Below the pieces are notes generated by a model that saw only the letters and a list, made by a program, of their open reading frames with translations, searched no databases and was not told the origin of the DNA. From Lachnospiraceae bacterium (GTDB taxonomy: Bacteria > Bacillota > Clostridia > Lachnospirales > Lachnospiraceae), in NCBI GenBank assembly GCA_029006155.1, contig JAQXGF010000036.1, positions 1 through 63,650 of the forward strand: a stretch of 63,650 nucleotides of DNA, read 5' to 3'. Positions 31,905 through 40,305 of the stretch are shown here, piece by piece (the first letter of the stretch is position 1; each line of letters begins with the position of its first letter). The position numbers and the translations under genes are program-made.

Positions 31905-34223
31905 ATGGAAGAAGGAAGAAGAGTAACGCCAATGATTCCGCTGCGCGGCCTGACGGTACTGCCGGCGATGGTGGTCAATTTTGATATCAGCCGTGAGTCA
32001 TCCATCCGTGCGGTGGAGGCGGCGATGGATCAGGCCAAGATGATTTTTCTCGTAACGCAGCAGGATCCGGAGGAAGATCGCCCGCAGGCAGAGGGGCTGT
32101 ATCCGATCGGCGTGGCAGCAGAGATTCGTACCGTCACGAAGATGCCGAAAGGAATTGTGCGTGTCATGGTAGAGGGAATGCAGCGGGCACGTCTCATTTC
32201 CATGCAGGAGGCCGGAGGATATCTGGCAGGCGAGATCGAGCTATTGGAGGAAGAGGCGTACGATCTGGACCGAAATACGGAGCTGGCGATGCAGCGGGCA
32301 TTGCAGGATCTTCTGAAGCGTTATGCACAGATGAACCAGAAGTTTGGAAAAGAGCTGCTCGGTGCACTGCTGGAGCTCGACGTTCTGGAAGATCTGGTGG
32401 AGCAGGTATGTGCACGGCTTCCGCTGCATTATCAGGAGCGGCAGCAGCTCTTAGAGGCCAATGGACTGATGGAACGTTATGACCGCCTTTACCAGATCAT
32501 AGCAAATGAGATCGAAATTCTGCAGATTCGCAATGAGATTCAGCAGAAAGTCCGGGAACGTGTGGACAAGAATCAGAAGGAGTACATCCTGCGTGAACAG
32601 ATCAAGGTCATTCAGGAAGAACTCGGCGAGGATACGCTGCTCTCAGATGTAGAAAAATATAAACAGCAGGCAAAGGAGCTGGAAGCCTCTGACGAAGTCA
32701 AGGCACGCATCATCAAAGAAGCAGACCGTCTGCGCGGCGTTGGCAGCAACAATGCGGAGAATTCCGTTCTGCGCGGCTATATTGAGACACTGCTGGAACT
32801 TCCGTGGGACAAAGAGTCCGAGGACAATCAGGATCTGAAAAATGCAGCAAGGATTCTCGATGAGGATCACTACGGGCTGGAGAAGGTCAAGGAGCGTGTG
32901 CTGGAATTCCTCGCAGTGCGTGTACTGGCAAAAGGCGGCGACAGTCCGATTCTCTGCCTGGTCGGACCACCTGGTACCGGAAAGACGTCGATTGCCCGAT
33001 CGATCGCGCGTGCTTTGGATAAAAAGTATGTCCGGATCAGCCTTGGAGGTGTGCGGGATGAGGCGGAAATCCGCGGGCACAGGCGCACCTATGTCGGAGC
33101 GATGCCGGGACGTCTGGCCAACGGACTGCGCCAGGCAGGTGTCAAGAATCCGCTCATGCTGCTCGATGAGATTGATAAGGTGAGCAGCGACTATAAGGGC
33201 GATACGGCTTCGGCACTGCTGGAGGTGCTGGATTCTGAGCAGAACAGCCGTTTCCGGGATCACTATGTGGAGCTGCCGATTGATTTATCGCATGTGATGT
33301 TTGTTGCGACCGCGAACGACCTGCACACGATTCCGCGTCCGCTGCTGGACCGCATGGAGATCATTGAGATCACGAGCTATACGTCAAATGAGAAATACCA
33401 TATCGCAAGGGAGCACCTGATTCCGAAGCAGCTGGAGCGCAACGGATTGACGAAGGCACAGCTTACGATCACAAAGCCGGCCCTGATGGCGATCATCGAA
33501 TCTTATACACGGGAGGCCGGCGTGCGGCAGCTGGAACGCCGGATCGGCGAGATCTGCCGGAAGGCGGCCAGACAGATTTTGGAGGAAAAGGAGGAATCCG
33601 TAAAAGTATCCGAGAAAAACCTGGAGAAATATCTGGGTAAGAAGATTTTCTCAGTCAACCGCCGGAACAAGAAGAGCGATGTCGGTATCGTGCGTGGCCT
33701 TGCGTGGACCAGTGTAGGCGGCGATACGTTACAGATCGAAGTAAATACGATGCCGGGTAAGGGCGAGTTCCTGCTCACCGGACAGTTGGGCGACGTGATG
33801 AAGGAGTCTGCCCGCACGGCGATCAGCTATGTGCGGTCACTGAGCGGACGCTATCACATTGATGCGGATTTTTTTGCGAAGAATGACATCCATATTCATA
33901 TTCCGGAAGGTGCGGTGCCAAAGGATGGCCCGTCCGCCGGCATCACGATGGCGACGGCGATCTTATCGGCGGTCACAGAGATTCCGGTGCGCGCCGATGT
34001 GGCGATGACCGGTGAGATCACGCTTCGCGGGCGGGTACTGCCGATCGGCGGCCTGAAGGAGAAGCTGCTCGCAGCGAACCGCGCCGGTATGCACACCGTC
34101 ATCGTCCCGGCAGAGAACAAGCCGGACGTCGAGGAGATCTCTGAGGAGATCAAGCACGGCATGGAGATCGTATACGCAGAGTCGATGCGGGATGTGCTGA
34201 AGGTGGCGCTGGAACATATATAA
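31905..34223 (+). CDS. lon: ATP-dependent protease La
   Basis: Cytoplasmic AAA+ serine protease that degrades damaged and regulatory proteins. The 772-residue product has the Lon N-terminal substrate domain (~8-200; VTPMIPLRGLTVLPAMVVNFDI), a coiled-coil linker, an AAA+ module with Walker A GPPGTGKTS (~354) and LLDEIDKVS, and the protease domain with catalytic Ser677 in PKDGPSAGIT and the downstream Lys region (GGLKEKLLAANRAG). I chose ATG 31905 because TAAGGAG lies just upstream; an in-frame codon at 31872 falls within the repeat tail. It is separated from clpX by a terminator and ~290 bases of nested palindromes, so it probably has its own promoter, which I could not place. Confidence 0.97.
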   Translation: MEEGRRVTPMIPLRGLTVLPAMVVNFDISRESSIRAVEAAMDQAKMIFLVTQQDPEEDRPQAEGLYPIGVAAEIRTVTKMPKGIVRVMVEGMQRARLISMQEAGGYLAGEIELLEEEAYDLDRNTELAMQRALQDLLKRYAQMNQKFGKELLGALLELDVLEDLVEQVCARLPLHYQERQQLLEANGLMERYDRLYQIIANEIEILQIRNEIQQKVRERVDKNQKEYILREQIKVIQEELGEDTLLSDVEKYKQQAKELEASDEVKARIIKEADRLRGVGSNNAENSVLRGYIETLLELPWDKESEDNQDLKNAARILDEDHYGLEKVKERVLEFLAVRVLAKGGDSPILCLVGPPGTGKTSIARSIARALDKKYVRISLGGVRDEAEIRGHRRTYVGAMPGRLANGLRQAGVKNPLMLLDEIDKVSSDYKGDTASALLEVLDSEQNSRFRDHYVELPIDLSHVMFVATANDLHTIPRPLLDRMEIIEITSYTSNEKYHIAREHLIPKQLERNGLTKAQLTITKPALMAIIESYTREAGVRQLERRIGEICRKAARQILEEKEESVKVSEKNLEKYLGKKIFSVNRRNKKSDVGIVRGLAWTSVGGDTLQIEVNTMPGKGEFLLTGQLGDVMKESARTAISYVRSLSGRYHIDADFFAKNDIHIHIPEGAVPKDGPSAGITMATAILSAVTEIPVRADVAMTGEITLRGRVLPIGGLKEKLLAANRAGMHTVIVPAENKPDVEEISEEIKHGMEIVYAESMRDVLKVALEHI

Positions 34224-34231
34224 GAAACTGG

Positions 34232-34275
34232 TATGAGCAAGTAGTGTGACCGGCCCTGTCAGCAGCTCCTGTAAC
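34232..34275 (+). repeat. Possible head fragment of the dispersed repeat after lon
   Basis: TATGAGCAAGTAGTGTGACCGGCCCTGTCAGCAG resembles the head and middle of copy 3 (TATGAGCAAGTAGCGAAAGCG...CGTCAGCAGGCCC). No tail is seen. The rest of the 34224-34408 gap shows nothing else that I can name. Confidence 0.45.
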
Positions 34276-34408
34276 GGATGGAAGAAATTGTCTGACTCAG
34301 ATAAAGATATGGGATGGAGCAGCCTGAAAATTTTGGACAAAGAGAAAGCAGAAGGACAGCAGAAACGGAGAGAACGGAGCAATACCGGGGATCGGAGGAA
34401 GAACAGAT

Positions 34409-35011
34409 ATGGTAATTAAGCAGGTAGAATTGGAAACAGTGTGTGGAATCACAAGTAAGCTTCCGGAAAATGCATACCCGGAGGTCGCATTTGCGGGAAA
34501 ATCAAATGTCGGGAAGTCGTCGCTGATCAACAGCCTTGTAAATCGCAAGGCGCTGGCGCGCACGAGCTCCCAGCCGGGCAAGACGCAGACGATCAATTTT
34601 TACCGGATCAATCAGGCGGAGTACCTGGTCGATTTGCCGGGGTACGGCTATGCGAAGGTGCCGCAGAGTGAAAAGGAAAAATGGGGAAAGCTGATCGAGC
34701 GGTATCTGCATGGTTCGAAGCAGCTGAAGGCCGTCTTTTTGCTGATTGACATCCGGCATGAGCCGGGCAAGAATGATGCGATCATGTACGACTGGATCTG
34801 TCAGAACGGTTTTGCGCCGATCATCATCGCGACAAAGCTCGACAAGATCAAGCGAAGTCAGGTACAGAAGCAGGTCAAGCTGATCCGGGAAGGGCTTTCC
34901 GTAAAGCCTGGGACAACGATCATCCCGTTTTCCGCACAGACAAAGCAGGGCGTGGAAGAAGTGTGGGCGACGATCGAACGTCTCTGGGAGGAAAAAGACT
35001 TGTCGGAATGA
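34409..35011 (+). CDS. ysxC: Ribosome biogenesis GTP-binding protein YsxC/EngB
   Basis: Essential GTPase in assembly of the 50S subunit. The 200-residue product shows G1 GKSNVGKSSLINSLVNRK, G2/switch I TSSQPGKTQTINFY, G3 DLPGYGYAKV, G4 ATKLDKI and G5 FSAQTK. GGAGG precedes ATG 34409. Its position after lon is the classical Firmicutes order. Confidence 0.96.
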   Translation: MVIKQVELETVCGITSKLPENAYPEVAFAGKSNVGKSSLINSLVNRKALARTSSQPGKTQTINFYRINQAEYLVDLPGYGYAKVPQSEKEKWGKLIERYLHGSKQLKAVFLLIDIRHEPGKNDAIMYDWICQNGFAPIIIATKLDKIKRSQVQKQVKLIREGLSVKPGTTIIPFSAQTKQGVEEVWATIERLWEEKDLSE

Positions 35012-35081
35012 CGAATGGTTCCGCAAAAACGGTCGTTTTTTTGACATTTGTACCGAAAAGTTTTTTCGGGCTCCAATTTGT

Positions 35082-35110
35082 TTGACAAGTGCATGGAAAG
35101 TTGCTAGACT
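35082..35110 (+). promoter_or_regulatory. Promoter of the nucleoside transporter operon
   Basis: A perfect TTGACA (35082-35087), a 17-base spacer and TAGACT (35105-35110) with an upstream TGC (extended -10). Transcription would begin just ahead of the riboswitch aptamer. Confidence 0.75.
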
Positions 35111-35124
35111 TTAAGACAAGTAGT

Positions 35125-35199
35125 GTTATCCGATATAGGTCTGTGAAGATGGTTCAGACGTTTCTACCGCACGCCGTTCAGTTGCGACTATTGGGTGGA
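35125..35199 (+). promoter_or_regulatory. Purine (guanine-class) riboswitch aptamer
   Basis: Three-way junction matching the purine riboswitch: P1 ATCCGAT/ATTGGGT (35128-35134/35190-35196), P2 GTCTG/CAGAC (35139-35143/35155-35159) with a GATGG loop, junction J2/3 TTTCTACC (35161-35168), P3 CGCA/TGCG (35168-35171/35183-35186) and J3/1 ACTAT. The specificity base is C (35188), as in guanine rather than adenine switches. Loop 3 (CGCCGTTCAGT) deviates from the usual ACCGTAAAT, so the class call is by eye. The downstream terminator at 35216 is the probable expression platform. Confidence 0.85.
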
Positions 35200-35215
35200 T
35201 GGAGTTTGTTTATCT

Positions 35216-35248
35216 GCAGATGTACTGGATCGTACATCTGCTTTTTTT
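35216..35248 (+). terminator. Riboswitch expression-platform terminator
   Basis: GCAGATGTAC (35216-35225) pairs perfectly with GTACATCTGC (35232-35241), followed by seven T residues. Placed 17 bases after the aptamer and 80 bases before the lipoprotein gene, it fits an OFF switch: ligand binding favours termination. Confidence 0.9.
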
Positions 35249-35328
35249 GCCCGAAAATGCAAAAGAGCGTCTGACGCCAGAAGGTACGGATCTGACACCA
35301 CAATAATTCAATCGAAGGAGAAAAGGAA

Positions 35329-36519
35329 ATGAAAAAGTGTGTAAAACTGATCGCGGCAGCATCTGTGATCGCAACGCTCGGAGCATGTACCGGTGTTGCA
35401 GTCAATGCGGAGGAGACAACGGTGAAGGCCGGATTTATTTTCCTGCATGACGAGAATTCCACGTATGACCTGAACTTCATCAATGCAGCAAAAGAAGCCT
35501 GTGAAAAAATGGGCATCGAGTATGTAGCCAAGACCGGAATTCCGGAGGGCCAGGAAGCGTATGACGCAGCATGTGAGCTTGCAGACCAGGGCTGCAATTT
35601 CGTATTTGCAGACAGCTTCGGACATGAGGACTACATCATCGAGGCGGCAAAAGAGTTCCCGGATGTTCAGTTCTGCCATGCGACCGGTACAAAGGCACAC
35701 ACCGAGGGTCTGGACAATTTCCACAATGCATTCGCTTCGATTTATGAGGGACGTTACCTTGCAGGTGTAGCGGCAGGCATGAAGCTCAATGAGATGATCG
35801 CAGATGGCACGATTACCGAGGATCAGGCGAAGATGGGCTATGTCGGCGCTTATACGTATGCAGAGGTTATTTCCGGATATACCTCTTACTTCCTTGGCGC
35901 ACGTTCGGTATGCCCGACCGCTACGATGGAAGTTACCTTCACCGGTTCCTGGTACGATGAGACCGCTGAGAAAGAAGGCGCGAACAAGCTGATCGAGGAT
36001 GGCTGTGTACTGATCAGCCAGCATGCAGACTCCATGGGTGCGCCGACCGCATGTGAGACCGCCGGTGTTCCGGACGTATCCTACAACGGAAGCACCGAGA
36101 GCGCATGCCCGGAGACGTTCCTTGTATCTTCCAGAATCAACTGGGAGCCGTATTTTGAGTATGCAATGGGCTGTGTTGCAAGCGGCGACGCGATCGATAC
36201 CGACTGGACCGGCAATCTTGAGACCGGATCGGTAGAGCTGACCAGCCTTGGAAAGACCGCAGCAGAGGGTACCCAGGAAGCGATCGATGACACAAAGGCA
36301 AAGCTGGAGTCCGGCGAGCTTCACGTATTTGATACATCTACGTTTACCGTAGATGGCAAAGCGCTTGAGAGCTACATGGCAGATGTAGACACCGATGCCG
36401 ATTATGAGGGAGACCATGAGGCAGTATCCGACGGATATTTCCATGAGTCCGAATTCCGTTCCGCACCATACTTTGATGTCAAGATCGATGGCATTGACCT
36501 TCTGGATACCGCGTTCTAA
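35329..36519 (+). CDS. BMP-family nucleoside-binding lipoprotein
   Basis: Substrate-binding component of a nucleoside ABC importer (BmpA/Med/NupN family). The 396-residue product has a lipoprotein signal with lipobox LGAC (Cys20), then the BMP fold with FIFLHDENSTYDLNFINAAKEA, NFVFADSFGHEDYIIEAAKEFPDVQF, HNAFASIYEGRYLAGVAAG and GYVGAYTYAEVISGYTSYFLGARSV. It is tethered to the outer face of the membrane. The family binds purine nucleosides such as guanosine, which agrees with the guanine-class riboswitch upstream. GAAGGAG precedes ATG 35329. It is followed by a hairpin (36595-36623) that may reduce transcription into the ATPase gene so that binding protein is made in excess. Confidence 0.93.
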   Translation: MKKCVKLIAAASVIATLGACTGVAVNAEETTVKAGFIFLHDENSTYDLNFINAAKEACEKMGIEYVAKTGIPEGQEAYDAACELADQGCNFVFADSFGHEDYIIEAAKEFPDVQFCHATGTKAHTEGLDNFHNAFASIYEGRYLAGVAAGMKLNEMIADGTITEDQAKMGYVGAYTYAEVISGYTSYFLGARSVCPTATMEVTFTGSWYDETAEKEGANKLIEDGCVLISQHADSMGAPTACETAGVPDVSYNGSTESACPETFLVSSRINWEPYFEYAMGCVASGDAIDTDWTGNLETGSVELTSLGKTAAEGTQEAIDDTKAKLESGELHVFDTSTFTVDGKALESYMADVDTDADYEGDHEAVSDGYFHESEFRSAPYFDVKIDGIDLLDTAF

Positions 36520-36551
36520 TCAGGTAAAGGAAGATTCGAAGAAGTTTCTGC

Positions 36552-36623
36552 CAGACAGGGGGGCTGTCTGACGGAGCAGAAAAGACAGCACAGAAACCGG
36601 GTGGTGATACATCGCCCGGTTTT
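36552..36623 (+). terminator. Intra-operon hairpins between lipoprotein and ATPase genes
   Basis: CAGACAG/CTGTCTG (36552-36558/36564-36570) and AACCGGG/CCCGGTT (36595-36601/36615-36621) with TTTTG after the second. Probably a leaky terminator or a 3'-end stabiliser for the lipoprotein mRNA. Confidence 0.55.
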
Positions 36624-36658
36624 GTTGCCTGCAAGGGAAAAGGAAGGAGGATATCCAT

Positions 36659-38188
36659 TTGGAGAGTAAGACAGCTGCAGTATCCTTAAGAAATATTACA
36701 AAAAGCTTCGGACCGGTCGTGGCAAATGATAAAGTGAATCTGGACATTTACCGCGGGGAGATCCTGGCGCTGCTCGGAGAGAACGGAAGCGGCAAGACGA
36801 CACTGATGAACATGCTGTCCGGTATTTATTTTCCGGATGAGGGGCAGATTTTTATCAATGGGAAGGAGACGGTGATCCGTTCACCAAAGGATGCCTATGC
36901 GTGTGGAATCGGCATGGTGCATCAGCATTTCAAGCTGATCGATGTCCTGAGCGCGGCGGAGAATGTGGCGCTTGGCATGAAGGGGCGCCTGAATCTGAAA
37001 AAGACATCGGAGAAGATTCGCAACATCTGCGACAAATATGGTTTCGATGTGGATCCGGATCAGAAAATTTACAGTATGTCCGTGTCACAGAAACAGACCG
37101 TCGAGATCATCAAGGTGCTGTACCGGGGAGCGGACATCCTGATTCTGGACGAGCCGACTGCCGTACTGACGCCGCAGGAGACCGAGAAGCTCTTCGCTGT
37201 TCTGCGGAATATGCGGAACGACGGCAAGGCGATCATCATCATCACCCACAAAATGCATGAGGTCGAGAGCCTGTCTGACCGTGTGGCGGTACTGCGCCGG
37301 GGCTGTTTCGTCGGCGATATGGCGACAAAGGAGACGAATGCACAGGAGATGACGGACATGATGGTTGGTCATAAGGTGACGTTGAACATCGCACGCCCGG
37401 AGCCGGTGAATCCGAAGCCGCGTCTGAAAGTTGAGGGACTGTCGGTCAAAGATGAGGACGGCATTTACAAGCTGAAAAATGTCTCCTTCGAGGCGCGCAG
37501 CGGAGAGATCCTCGGAATCGCCGGTATTTCCGGCTGTGGACAGAAAGAGCTTCTGGAATCGATTGCCGGATTGCAGGTGACCGAGAGCGGAAGTATCACC
37601 TACATCAACGACGACGGAAGTGCGGAGGAGCTGATCGGAAAAGATCCGAGGAAGATCATGGACATGGGTGTGGCACTTTCCTTTGTCCCGGAGGACCGGC
37701 TCGGCATGGGGCTTGTCGGGGATATGGACCTGACTGACAATATGATGCTGCGTTCCTTCCGCAATGGCCGGTCGATGTTTACAGACCGGAAGACGCCGAA
37801 GGATCTGGCGCAGACCGTTGTCAACGATCTGGAGGTCGTGACACCTGGATTATCCACACCGGTGCGCCGCCTGTCGGGTGGAAATGTGCAGAAGGTACTG
37901 GTCGGACGAGAGATTTCTTCCTGCCCGACGGTGCTGATGACGGCCTATGCGGTACGCGGACTTGATATCAATTCTTCCTATACCATTTACAATCTGATCA
38001 ACGAGCAGAAGGAAAAAGGTTCTGCGGTCATTTTTGTCGGAGAGGATCTGGATGTGCTGCTGGAACTGGCAGACCGTATCCTCGTACTCTGTGGCGGTGA
38101 GGTCAGTGGAATTGTGGACGGAAGAACGACCGATAAAAATACGGTCGGAAGCATGATGACCCAGATTGGAGGTACAGGGCATGAATAA
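36659..38188 (+). CDS. Nucleoside ABC importer ATP-binding protein (two-domain)
   Basis: Fused double ATPase of the simple sugar/nucleoside type (NupO/BmpB-like). Of 509 residues, the first half carries Walker A GENGSGKTT, signature MSVSQKQTVEI and Walker B ILILDEPTAVLTPQE. The second half has a degenerate Walker A (GISGCGQKELL), the signature LSGGNVQKVLVGREI and a degenerate Walker B (VLMTAYAVRGLD), as is usual for this family where one site is inactive. Start is TTG 36659, eight bases after GGAGG (36646-36650). It overlaps the first permease gene by eight bases. Confidence 0.94.
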   Translation: MESKTAAVSLRNITKSFGPVVANDKVNLDIYRGEILALLGENGSGKTTLMNMLSGIYFPDEGQIFINGKETVIRSPKDAYACGIGMVHQHFKLIDVLSAAENVALGMKGRLNLKKTSEKIRNICDKYGFDVDPDQKIYSMSVSQKQTVEIIKVLYRGADILILDEPTAVLTPQETEKLFAVLRNMRNDGKAIIIITHKMHEVESLSDRVAVLRRGCFVGDMATKETNAQEMTDMMVGHKVTLNIARPEPVNPKPRLKVEGLSVKDEDGIYKLKNVSFEARSGEILGIAGISGCGQKELLESIAGLQVTESGSITYINDDGSAEELIGKDPRKIMDMGVALSFVPEDRLGMGLVGDMDLTDNMMLRSFRNGRSMFTDRKTPKDLAQTVVNDLEVVTPGLSTPVRRLSGGNVQKVLVGREISSCPTVLMTAYAVRGLDINSSYTIYNLINEQKEKGSAVIFVGEDLDVLLELADRILVLCGGEVSGIVDGRTTDKNTVGSMMTQIGGTGHE

Positions 38189-39290
38189 AGCGAAGGATCC
38201 TCTTTTTCATATTGTAAAGCGGGATGCGTTGCCATGGTATAAATCCTTGGGCATCCGGCTGATCGCGATTCTGGCAGCATTGATCGTCTGCGCGGTCGTG
38301 ACGACGATCCTGACCGGTATCAATCCGATTCAGGTATATGTCTCCATCTTTTTGGGGGCGTTCGGGACAGCCAGAAAAACGTGGATCACCTTTCAGAATA
38401 TTGCGATCCTGCTGTTGATCTCGCTGGCACTGACACCGGCGTTCCGGATGCGTTTCTGGAACATCGGAGGCGAGGGACAGGTGCTGATCGGTGGTCTGGC
38501 AGCAGCGGTCTGCATGATCACGCTGGCGGATAAAGTGCCAAACGTAGTCGTGATCCTGCTGATGATCGTATGCAGCCTTGGCGCAGGCGCGATCTGGGGA
38601 CTGATCCCGGCGTTCTTTAAAGCAAAATGGAACACGAACGAGACGTTGTCCACGTTGATGATGAACTACATCGCGACGCAGCTCGTCGCATTCTATACGA
38701 TCGTATGGGAGATGCCAAAGGGCTCCGGCAAGATCGGTATCATCAACCAGAACACGAATGTCGGATGGCTGCCGGAGATCGGCGGATCAAAGTACCTGCT
38801 GAGCATTGTCGTGGCAGTGCTTGTGACGGTGCTCATGTATATTTATCTGACGTACAGCAAGCATGGATATGAGATCGAAGTCGTCGGGGAGAGTGAGCGG
38901 ACGGCCCGCTACGTCGGCATCAAGGTCGAGAAGGTCATCATCCGTACGATGCTGCTCTCCGGTGCGATCTGTGGTCTGGTAGGCCTCTTGCTCGTCGGTG
39001 GCATCAATCATACGGTGACGACGACGATCGCCAACGGGCAGGGCTTCACGGCGGTTCTGGTATCCTGGATGGCAAAATTTAATCCGTTTACGATGATCGC
39101 TACGAGCTTTCTGATCATTTTCCTGAACCGTGGAGCGAGCGAGATTTCCACGACATTCGGACTGAACCAGTCGTTTGCGGATATCCTGACCGGAATTATT
39201 CTGTTCTTTATTATTGGATGTGAATTTTTCATTGCTTATCAGATTCACTTCCGCAAAAAGCCGGAGAGGAGGATGATCGTAAATGATTAA
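38181..39290 (+). CDS. Nucleoside ABC importer permease, subunit 1
   Basis: Membrane subunit (BPD_transp_2 family, NupP-like) of 369 residues with about ten helices and the conserved FRMRFWNIGGEGQVLIGGLAA and TFGLNQSFADILTGIILFF regions. I chose ATG 38181 (GGAGG at 38168-38172) over TTG 38166. Overlaps of eight bases with both the ATPase gene and the second permease show tight translational coupling. Confidence 0.93.
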   Translation: MNKAKDPLFHIVKRDALPWYKSLGIRLIAILAALIVCAVVTTILTGINPIQVYVSIFLGAFGTARKTWITFQNIAILLLISLALTPAFRMRFWNIGGEGQVLIGGLAAAVCMITLADKVPNVVVILLMIVCSLGAGAIWGLIPAFFKAKWNTNETLSTLMMNYIATQLVAFYTIVWEMPKGSGKIGIINQNTNVGWLPEIGGSKYLLSIVVAVLVTVLMYIYLTYSKHGYEIEVVGESERTARYVGIKVEKVIIRTMLLSGAICGLVGLLLVGGINHTVTTTIANGQGFTAVLVSWMAKFNPFTMIATSFLIIFLNRGASEISTTFGLNQSFADILTGIILFFIIGCEFFIAYQIHFRKKPERRMIVND

Positions 39291-40278
39291 TCTTGTTGCA
39301 TTTATCCCGCGTGCCGTCGTACAGGGCATTCCGCTCCTGTTCGGAAGCACCGGAGAAATTCTGACGGAAAAATCGGGTAATCTGAACCTTGGTATTCCGG
39401 GCGTCATGTATGTGGGCGCGATCAGCGGTGTCATGGGTTCCTTTTTCTATGAGCAGTCGGTAGATCCGGCAGATATGAATGGCGCGCTGGCGATTCTGAT
39501 TCCGCTTCTGTGCTGCCTTGTAGGATCGCTTTGCATGGGGCTTCTGTACTGCTTCCTGACCGTTACTTTACGGGCCAATCAGAACGTGACAGGTCTGGCG
39601 ATGACGACCTTCGGTGTCGGCTTCGGAAACTTCTTCGGCGGCTCGCTGATCAAGCTCTCCGGAAGTGATGTGCCGTCGATCGCGTTGTCTGCGACGAGCG
39701 GATATTTCAGCAAATCGCTCCCGTTTGCAGGGAAGCTCGGATGGGTCGGAAAAGTATTCTTTTCCTATGGATTTCTGGCATATGTGGCGATTTTGATCGC
39801 TATCGTCTGCGCATATGTATTGAAGCACACGCGCGTCGGACTGCATCTGCGCGCGGTTGGTGAGAATCCGGGTACGGCAGACGCGGCGGGTATCAACGTC
39901 ACGAAGTATAAATACAAGGCGACCTGCATCGGCTGTATGATCGCAGGTCTTGGCGGACTGTACTATGTCATGGACTACGCATGCGGCGTATGGTCAAATG
40001 ATGCGTTCGGTGACCGCGGCTGGCTGGCGATCGCACTCGTCATTTTTACGATCTGGCGTCCGTTCGTGAGCATTTTTGCCTCGATCTTTTTCGGCGGACT
40101 TTACATCCTGTATCTGTATCTGCCGACCGGCATGGATCACATGGAATATCAGGAGCTTTATAAGATGATCCCGTACATCGTCACGCTCGTCGTACTCGTG
40201 CTCACGAGCATGCGCAACAAGCGGGAGAACCAGCCGCCAAGCTCACTCGGACAGTCGTATTTCCGGGAGGAGCGGTAA
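39283..40278 (+). CDS. Nucleoside ABC importer permease, subunit 2
   Basis: Second membrane subunit (NupQ-like), 331 residues, with the characteristic GSTGEILTEKSGNLNLGIPGVMYVGA near the start and LRAVGENPGTADAAGINVTKYKY in the cytoplasmic loop. About eight to ten helices. Together with the lipoprotein, ATPase and first permease it completes a riboswitch-controlled importer. The peptidase gene that follows begins 27 bases later and may be read from the same promoter. Confidence 0.93.
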   Translation: MINLVAFIPRAVVQGIPLLFGSTGEILTEKSGNLNLGIPGVMYVGAISGVMGSFFYEQSVDPADMNGALAILIPLLCCLVGSLCMGLLYCFLTVTLRANQNVTGLAMTTFGVGFGNFFGGSLIKLSGSDVPSIALSATSGYFSKSLPFAGKLGWVGKVFFSYGFLAYVAILIAIVCAYVLKHTRVGLHLRAVGENPGTADAAGINVTKYKYKATCIGCMIAGLGGLYYVMDYACGVWSNDAFGDRGWLAIALVIFTIWRPFVSIFASIFFGGLYILYLYLPTGMDHMEYQELYKMIPYIVTLVVLVLTSMRNKRENQPPSSLGQSYFREER

Positions 40279-40305
40279 GGTTAAGAAAGGAAACCGGTGT
40301 GTGAT

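Noticed and set aside
35089-35274. 61-codon plus-strand gene upstream of the nucleoside importer
   Set aside because: The frame crosses the riboswitch aptamer and its terminator and has no ribosome binding site; the RNA structure explains the sequence.
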